Shown here piece after piece: positions 58,162 through 64,000 of a stretch of 64,000 nucleotides of DNA. Position 1 is the first letter of the stretch. Each line of letters starts with the position of its first letter. The DNA is from UBA9676 sp963730065 (GTDB taxonomy: Bacteria > Actinomycetota > Actinomycetes > Streptosporangiales > Streptosporangiaceae), in assembly GCA_963730065.1 (NCBI GenBank), contig CAVSQL010000029.1, positions 191,259 through 255,258 of the forward strand, read 5' to 3'. Under the pieces are notes generated by a model. The model was given only the letters and a program-made list of their open reading frames with translations, had not been told where the DNA came from and searched no databases. A program made the position numbers and the translations under genes.

Positions 58162-58401
58162 CAGCCGCCCGCTGATTCGTAGATACATGTCCGGCGTTCA
58201 ATGTCGTCCATACCGGTTCGTGGGCTGGGGGTGATGGCCAGCCGCCTGTCCATACCTGTCCGCCCTGGCGTGGGAAGTCGTTCGCCCAGGTGGCTCCCAC
58301 GTTGGCTCCCAGTGGGCACACTGGCGCGACCGCCATCCCGCTGGCCTCTGATCTTGTCCATACACTGGGCCGTGTGGCTGAAGGGTGTAATCGCCCAGGC
58401 T

Positions 58402-58980
58402 ATGGAAACGATGGCGCGACGACGACCGGCGACGCTGGCCGGTGGCACGCCGCAGGGTCCAGTGCAGGTCGAGCCGCTACGGGTGGAAGATGTCGCCTCT
58501 GCCGTCGAGCTGGTCACCCGTGTCCAGCGGGTGGATCCCGGAGACCTCGGCGAGCAGTTCGCATCCGACATCACCGGTGACTCGCGCCAGATGTTCGTGG
58601 CCAAAGCCAACGGCCACGTCATCGCCTACGGGCGGGTAGCCGAGCTGGCGGCGGGCGAGGCGGCCCCAGGTACCCCGGCAGGCTGCTATCTCAGTGGCGT
58701 CCTGGTGGACCCGGCGTGGCGGCGCCGGGGTGTCGCCACGGCGCTGACGCGGGCCCGCCTGCGCTGGGTGTTCGCCCGCACCGACCAGGCGCTCTACGTC
58801 GCCGGGGCGGCCAACATCGCCTCCCTGCACCTTCACGCGGCGCTCGGTTTCCAGGAAATGAAACGCTTCGGCAGCGACCGGTCCGCTTCTGGCGTGGACG
58901 TGCTGTCGCGGCTTACCAGAGCGGCGGCCTCTCCTGATATGTGCCCGTTCACCGGCGACGAGCCTTCCGGGCGGGTCTGA
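58402..58980 (+). CDS. GNAT-family N-acetyltransferase
   Basis: This 192-aa protein has the GNAT core: LRVEDVASAVELVTRVQRVD (N-terminal helix and strand), MFVAKANGHVIAYGRVAELA (strands 2-3), YLSGVLVDPAWRRRGVATAL (motif A with the R-R-R-G-V-A pyrophosphate loop) and ALYVAGAANIASLHLHAALG (motif B). It transfers acetyl from acetyl-CoA to an unknown amine. The start ATG 58402 is chosen; a GTG at 58372 and an extension to 58201 are possible, but their residues are not conserved. It lies before the ClpC-like gene. Confidence 0.87.
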   Translation: METMARRRPATLAGGTPQGPVQVEPLRVEDVASAVELVTRVQRVDPGDLGEQFASDITGDSRQMFVAKANGHVIAYGRVAELAAGEAAPGTPAGCYLSGVLVDPAWRRRGVATALTRARLRWVFARTDQALYVAGAANIASLHLHAALGFQEMKRFGSDRSASGVDVLSRLTRAAASPDMCPFTGDEPSGRV

Positions 58981-59111
58981 AGATCAGGCGGGTCTCGCCG
59001 CTGGCGGTGGCACCTATTGTGGGGGTGTTGTCGCCGGTGTCTGGGTCCGGCAGAGCTTGCCTGGCCGGTCTGTACACCAGCCGCCGGCATCTGCCTGAAG
59101 GGCGGCGGAGG

Positions 59112-59945
59112 ATGTTTGAGCGGTTTACCGACCGGGCCCGGAGAGTGGTGGTCCTGGCGCAGGAAGAAGCCAGGATGCTCAACCACAATTACATCGGCAC
59201 CGAGCATCTGCTGCTGGGCCTGATCTACGAGGGCGAGGGGGTTGCGGCCAGGGCGCTGGAGTCGCTGGGGATCAGCCTGGAGGCGGTGCGGCAGCAGGTT
59301 GAGGAGATCATCGGCCACGGGCAGGAGACGCTGTCCGGGCACATCCCGTTCACCCCGCGGGCCAAGAAGGTGCTGGAGCTCTCGCTGCGGGAGGCCTTGC
59401 AACTGGGCCATAACTACATCGGCACCGAGCACATCCTGCTGGGCCTGATCCGCGAGGGCGAGGGCGTCGCCGCCCAGGTGCTGGTCAGGCTGGGCGCCGA
59501 CCTGAACCGGGTCCGCCAGCAGGTGATCCAGCTGCTCCACGGCCACCAGGGTAAGGAGCCGACGTCCGCCGGCGCCGGGCTATCAGAGTGGGGATTGGCT
59601 GCTGACCTGCTGCCCCGCATCGACGCGATCGAGCCGCGCCTGCTGGCGGTGGAGCAGCGGGTGGGTACCGGGCCGGACACCGGTGATCTCGACCGGCAGA
59701 TCAGGCAGCTCCGCCGCGAACGAGTTGCCGCCGCCGACGCCGAGGACTATGAGCGGGCCGCGTCGTTGCGCGACCGGGAAAAGGAACTGCTCGCCGAGCA
59801 GAAGTCCCGCCATCAGGAATGGGGGGCCGCGCACCCGGACCTGCCGGCGCTGGCCGAAAAGGTCCGCCAGCTCAGCGAAGAGGTCGACCGGCTTGGTGAC
59901 CTGCTCCGCCGGCATGGCACCGAACCGGAGGAGGGCACGGCCTGA
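59112..59945 (+). CDS. Clp N-domain and UVR protein lacking AAA+ ATPase (ClpC-like)
   Basis: This 277-aa protein begins MFERFTDRARRVVVLAQEEA. Residues 1-145 are two Clp_N repeats (NHNYIGTEHLLLGLIYEGEG, GHNYIGTEHILLGLIREGEG) as in ClpC. After a linker, residues 185-270 contain a UVR-like coiled coil (ERVAAADAEDYERAASLRDR). ClpC places the AAA+ modules around this part; here there are none. It is therefore like a free-standing adaptor or decoy N-domain protein that could bind substrates or the McsB/ClpC system. GGCGGAGG is before ATG 59112. Confidence 0.9.
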   Translation: MFERFTDRARRVVVLAQEEARMLNHNYIGTEHLLLGLIYEGEGVAARALESLGISLEAVRQQVEEIIGHGQETLSGHIPFTPRAKKVLELSLREALQLGHNYIGTEHILLGLIREGEGVAAQVLVRLGADLNRVRQQVIQLLHGHQGKEPTSAGAGLSEWGLAADLLPRIDAIEPRLLAVEQRVGTGPDTGDLDRQIRQLRRERVAAADAEDYERAASLRDREKELLAEQKSRHQEWGAAHPDLPALAEKVRQLSEEVDRLGDLLRRHGTEPEEGTA

Positions 59946-60032
59946 CCCGGATCGGCTGCGACGTCATCCTCGCCATGGCCAGCACCCGCCAGCCCTGCCA
60001 GCCCCCCGGCGGCCAGCCGATCGGACTCATCG

Positions 60033-60449
60033 ATGCAGCCTGACCGTCGCGCCCTCACCGCGGAAGATGTCCTCGCCCACGGCGGCTGGCATCCCCGCTA
60101 CGCCCGCGTCATCGCTGTCACCAGCGACGGCGACTATGGCTTCGCTCTGATCGATGGCAACGGCGATGGCCGCGAGCTCGAAACCGAAATCTGGACCTGG
60201 CAAGACGGCACCTGGACCGCCGGCAGTTCCTCCGGCGCAGGCCCCCTCCAAGACGTCGGCCCGGTGCAAACAGGCGGCCAGGTCGGCCACGCCTATTTCG
60301 CCTACGGCAGCGCCCCAGGACGCCAGGCCATCACCATCACCTTCGACGGCCAGCTCCACACCACCCCCGTCAACAGCTTCGGCATCTGGGCATTCATCAA
60401 AATCCGGTCCCGCCCGCACAGCCACGGATACCCGACCCCGGAGACCTGA
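60033..60449 (+). CDS. Conserved protein of unknown function, beta-rich
   Basis: The 138-aa protein begins MQPDRRALTAEDVLAHGGWH and has DYGFALIDGNGDGRELETEI, WTWQDGTWTAGSSSGAGPL and AYFAYGSAPGRQAITITFDG, a strand-rich pattern with acidic and aromatic residues. The IWTWQDGTW and YFAYGSAPG blocks look conserved. No signal peptide or known family is visible. It is about 90 bp after the ClpC-like gene in the same direction and might be cotranscribed with it. Confidence 0.7.
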   Translation: MQPDRRALTAEDVLAHGGWHPRYARVIAVTSDGDYGFALIDGNGDGRELETEIWTWQDGTWTAGSSSGAGPLQDVGPVQTGGQVGHAYFAYGSAPGRQAITITFDGQLHTTPVNSFGIWAFIKIRSRPHSHGYPTPET

Positions 60450-60581
60450 CAAGAACATCGGGACACCCCCGGGTCTTCAGCGTTGCGATGAGCGCGCAGC
60501 CGGATCACGCTCAGTCACTTGCGCTGGTGAGCGCCCGGTGCGCAAGTAACCGCCGTTCGGGGCGGAAATTTGGAGGCTAGC

Positions 60582-60752
60582 GTGGCCGCCTATCCTGCGT
60601 CTGATCACGACGATCTGTACGGCATGGCCGACGTGGATGATCGGTGCCCGAAGCCGATACGCATCCGTCCTGGTCCTGCCGATTGGGTGTTCGCCCGGGC
60701 TATCTGCCGGTGGTTGCGGTGGCCGCTGGCGATCTGTGATCGTGCCCGCTAG
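60582..60752 (+). CDS. Small protein of unknown function (56 aa)
   Basis: From GTG 60582 the ORF reads MAAYPASDHDDLYGMADVDD then RCPKPIRIRPGPADWVFARA and ends ICRWLRWPLAICDRAR. TTGGAGGCTAG before the start is a near-perfect ribosome binding site. The acidic front and Trp/Arg-rich C-terminal amphipathic stretch suggest a membrane-associating peptide. It ends four bases into the last codons of the opposed kinase gene. No family is recognised. Confidence 0.5.
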   Translation: MAAYPASDHDDLYGMADVDDRCPKPIRIRPGPADWVFARAICRWLRWPLAICDRAR

Positions 60753-62791
60753 TGACTGCCGCTGGTGGCGGGGATGGGGAGGTGCCCGGTGATGGTGGTG
60801 CCCTGGCCGGGAGTGGACTGGATCTCGAGTCGGCCGCCGAGCGCGGCGAGACGGTCGGCCATGTTCCGCAGGCCCGAGCCCATCGGGGTATGGCGGACGT
60901 CGTAACCGCTCCCGTCGTCGGACACGGTGAAGCACAGCGTCCCGTTCTGCGTCTGCAGGCAGATGCGGGCCTGGGTGGCGTGGGGCGTACTTGGCGGTGT
61001 TTTGCAGCGCTTCCAGACAGCAGAAATACACCGCCGCCTCGGTGTCTTGCGGAAACCAGCCGACCCCATCCGCCTGGACGGTGACCGGCAGCGCGGACTT
61101 GCCGGCCTGGGCGCCCAGTGCGGCGGCCAGCCCCAAGTCGGCCAGCAGCGGCGGGTAGATCCCGCGGGCGAGTTCGCGCAGGTTCTCCAGCGCCCCCACC
61201 GCGTCAGCCTGCAGCTCGCTGAGGATCTGTTTGGCCGGATCATCGCCGAGGGTCGTCGCGGCGAGCTTGGCCTTGATGGCCAGGGCGACCAGGTCCTGCT
61301 GCGCGCCGTCGTGGATGTTGCGTTCCAGCCGCCGCCGCGCCTCGTCTTGGGCGGTGACCAGCCGCTGCCGCGACGCCCGCAGGTCCTCGATCAGCCCGGC
61401 GTTGGCCAGCACCAGCCCGGCCTGCGAGGCCACGTCGGCGACCAGCTGCCGCCCGGCCGGGCGCAGCGGCTCGTCTTTGGGCATGGCGATCGCGATCGCG
61501 CCCAGCAGCTCACCCTGGTGCACGATGGGGACGTTCAGGTCCTTCCGGGCAAGGCCGGCAGCGCCTGGCCGTCGGCGGGCAGGCGTGGCGGAAGCGGGCC
61601 GACGCCTAAGGAGGCCTCGGGCCGGAACTCCTCACCTACCCGCAGCCACACCACGACGTTCTCGGCGCCAGTCCCGCCCGCCACGATGTGTGCCATCTGC
61701 GGTAGCACGTCCCCGGCCGCGTAGGTGCCGCCGATCCGCCCGGCGAAGTCCGACAGCACCTGGTAGGGGGTGGCCCGCCTGCCGTAGACGACCCGGTTGG
61801 CCAGCCGCCCGGCCCGCTGCCGGGCCGGCTGGAAGGCGACCGCCACCACCGCGGCGGCCAGCGCCGCCAGCAGCGGGCTGCGCGTGTTGCCGGCCAGCGT
61901 CCCCACCCCGACCACCAGGGCGGCGTAGACGGCGGTGATGAACACCGCCAGCGAGCCGTACAGGACCGCCTTGCTGATCACGATGTCGATGTCATACAGC
62001 CGGTACTTCAGCACCGCGATCGCGATAGCCACGAACAGGCACAAAAACGCCAGGTCCCCCACCAAGTTCGCGACCCCCGAATTCGTATCGAGCGTCGCGG
62101 TGAACGATACGAGCACCAGCACCGCGGCCGCGGCGAACCACTTCAGCTGCAGCCGCTCCTCACCCTTCGACCGGGCGAACCTCACCACCAGCGCGGCGAC
62201 GCCGACCACCAGCGCGGCGAGCATGAGGACGTACGTCACGGCCACCAGAGCCGGATTCCCCAACTGGCGGTACGACGCGACGAACGGGTGCGACCAGATG
62301 CGGGTCGCGACCACGATCGCGGCCGCCGTGGCCAGCGCAAAAGCACCGCCCACGAACCACGCGGCCGGGCGCCACCGCGGTGAACGCAGCCGCCCGGTCG
62401 GGAACAGCAGGAACGCGAATGCCAGCATGGCCAGCGGGATCAACCAGATCCAGTTGGACACCCACATGGCCACCCGGCCCCCCGGCAGCGATCCCGGCGC
62501 CGCGACCAGGGCGTACAGCCCATAGTGATGCGCGAACGCCCGCAGCGCCAGCGCCAGGGCCGCCGTCAGGAACAGCCAGCCGATCCGGTTCCCGGGCCGC
62601 CGGGACGCAAGCACGAAACCCACCACCGGGACGGCCAGGTCCGTCACCAGCCCGAAGACATCATCCCAGCCGGTCAGCCCGGCGGACACCCGCTGACGGC
62701 CAAGAAATGCCAGCACCAGCGCGCCAGCTATCAGCGCGACCGACACCGCCGCCACACAGCCCGCCACCCGCCGCGCGGTCACCACCCTCAT
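60749..62791 (-). pseudogene. Membrane histidine kinase (GAF-type, NarL-type partner), disrupted by two frameshifts
   Basis: Three frames assemble to one protein. Frame 1 (from ATG 62791) has about eight membrane helices and the block FQPARQRAGRLANRVVYGRR, entering a GAF-like domain. A one-base loss at about 61540 shifts to frame 2, with GELLGAIAIAMPKDEPLRPA, the HisKA_3 box RRLERNIHDGAQQDLVALAI (His) and QNTAKYA. A second shift near 60990 leads to frame 3, with the ATP-binding G1/G2 region (DDGSGYD..GSGLRNMADRLA). No response regulator is adjacent. Both shifts are in G/C runs, so sequencing error is possible. Confidence 0.75.
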
Positions 62792-62886
62792 TCCCACCCC
62801 CAGGCACCGACCCGCCTCCAGATCCCCCATGGGGAAGACCCGCGCCGAAAGCGAGCGCAGCCAATATGCCCGATCCGGGTTTCTTG

Positions 62887-64000
62887 TCAGACCCTGGCCA
62901 GAGCCCGGGCCCGTTCGTGGCCGAGTTCGGCTGGCGCGGGGTCGGGTGTGTGGGCGAGTTTGCTGGGCCACCACATCCAGCGGCCGATGTCGAGGTTGAG
63001 CGCGGTGACCAGGACGGAGCGGACGATGATGGTGTCGAGCAGGATGCCGAACGCGACCGCGAATCCCAGCTCGGTCGTGAACGTCGACGGCAGGGTGGCC
63101 AGGGCGGCGAAGGTGCCGGCTAGCACGAAGCCGGCCGAGGTGATCACCCCGCCGGTGGCTGCCAGCCCGGTGATCGCGCCGTGGCGGGTGTCGCGCCGGT
63201 GGGCTTCTTCGCGGACCCGGGTCATCAGGAAGATGTTGTAGTCGATGCCGAGCGCGACCAGGAACACATACACCAGCAGCGGGAAGGAGGTGTCGGCACC
63301 GCCGAAGCCGAACACGTGGTTGAAGAAGAAGGCGCTGACGCCCAGGGCGGGCGGCGAAGGACAGCACGACGGTGGCGGTCAGGATCAGCGGCGCGACCAG
63401 CGCCCGCAGCAAGATCGCCAGGATGATGAACACCACGGCCAGGATCAGCGGCAGGAGCAGCTTGTTGTCGTGCGCGGCGGCGCGGGCGATGTCCAGGTTG
63501 ACCGCGGTGTTGCCCCCGACCAGGGCGTGGCCGCCGGGGACGGCGTGCACCTTGGCCCGGACCCGGTCGATGGTGGCGTAGGCGGCCTGGCCGTCCGGCG
63601 GCACGGTCAGCGTGCCTTGCAGGTAGACGTACCCGCCCCGGACCACTGGGGGCGTCACGTAGGCGATGCCGGGGGTGGTGGCGAACGCGGCCCGCAGCGA
63701 GGCGGCCGCGGCCGGGCTGCCGATGACGACGACCGGCTGGCCTGCCCCGGCCGGGAAGTGGGCCGCGAGCAGCGTTTCACCGGTTACCGAGTCGGGGTGG
63801 CCGCGGAAGCTCTGGGCGTTGGTCAGGCCGTTGGCCTTCAGGCCGGTCAGCCCCAGCGCGAGGATGCCCAGCGTCACCGCGGTGGTGATCCAGACCAGCC
63901 GCGGCCGGGGAGCGATGCTCCAGCCGACCCGCGCCCACACTCCGCGGGTGGTCGGCTCGGCCGAGCCGTAGGCGGGCTTGTACGGCCAGAACACGCCGCG
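62887..64000 (-). pseudogene. MMPL-family membrane transporter, partial and frameshifted
   Basis: The frame runs off the window edge, so the N-terminal half lies outside. It starts inside an MMPL/RND-like protein (FWPYKPAYGSAEPTTRGVWA), then gives a periplasmic loop with TNAQSFRGHPDSVTGETLLA and helices (LLLPLILAVVFIILAILLRA). At about 63350 a one-base insertion in a G/C run shifts the frame; the C-terminal half continues with MFGFGGADTSFPLLVYVFLV, ALGIDYNIFLMTRVREEA and helices ending near 62887. It is 96 bp from the kinase, in the same direction. Lipid or glycolipid export is the usual MMPL role. Confidence 0.72.

Overview
The window is a 64 kb piece of a very GC-rich bacterial chromosome. 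GTG starts, G/C-ending codons, a PIG-L/Mca-type deacetylase, a DUF1707 protein, SpoIIE-type PP2C, an XRE-NB-ARC-TPR regulator and many small accessory enzymes point to a filamentous-type actinobacterium, probably Streptosporangiales-like. That lineage guess is inference. There is no intact rRNA or tRNA gene and no CRISPR array.

Region 1 (1-19.7 kb) looks like ordinary accessory chromosome: an unidentified protein and the C-terminal stub of a membrane sensor, a membrane PP2C phosphatase, an SDR, a flavin reductase, a PIG-L deacetylase, methyltransferases, lipoproteins, DUF2237 and DUF1684 proteins, a cupin, a beta-carbonic anhydrase, an FAD monooxygenase, a TPR protein, a serine hydrolase, an HpcH aldolase, an RsmD-like methyltransferase whose motif IV is broken, and a sulfurtransferase-SufE pair. 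The pair sits behind a recognisable promoter and a tiny cysteine-containing upstream ORF.

Region 2 (about 20-48.8 kb) is bounded and punctuated by three same-orientation copies of the 3' half of a tRNA-Lys(CUU). The copies at 47.3 and 48.7 kb are identical over 49 bp. A C-terminal tyrosine-recombinase fragment abuts the last copy, and another recombinase fragment lies at 26.8 kb. This is the layout of an integrative element that has decayed. Between the copies are intact cargo-like genes (cold-shock protein, hemolysin III-like protein, VOC protein, thioredoxin-like protein, transketolase, PPOX-like protein, methyltransferases, DsbA-like protein, RHH-Doc toxin-antitoxin, NERD protein, PLP enzyme, orphan MreB, two large multi-membrane proteins, a beta-lactamase-fold lipoprotein). 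They are interleaved with gene debris: internally deleted GNAT, DapE stub, ABC ATPase and permease stubs, kinase stub, transposase-like tail.

Region 3 (49.4-55 kb) is the most distinctive cluster. A large XRE-NB-ARC-TPR (STAND) regulator is divergent from an operon-like unit that encodes a sigma-like protein lacking region 4 and a membrane-anchored seven-bladed WD40 propeller fused to an LppX/LolA-like domain. A short leader sequence with peptide-level conservation is duplicated before the two right-hand genes.

Region 4 (55.6-64 kb) holds an unidentified 399-aa protein, a DUF899 thioredoxin-like protein, a GNAT, a ClpC-like N-domain/UVR protein without ATPase, two small unknown proteins, and then a histidine kinase and an MMPL transporter. 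Both of these are interrupted by single-base frameshifts.

Single-base frameshifts in G/C runs recur across the window (about 9.76, 37.37, 43.88, 46.7, 60.99, 61.54 and 63.35 kb). Some may be assembly errors rather than real decay.
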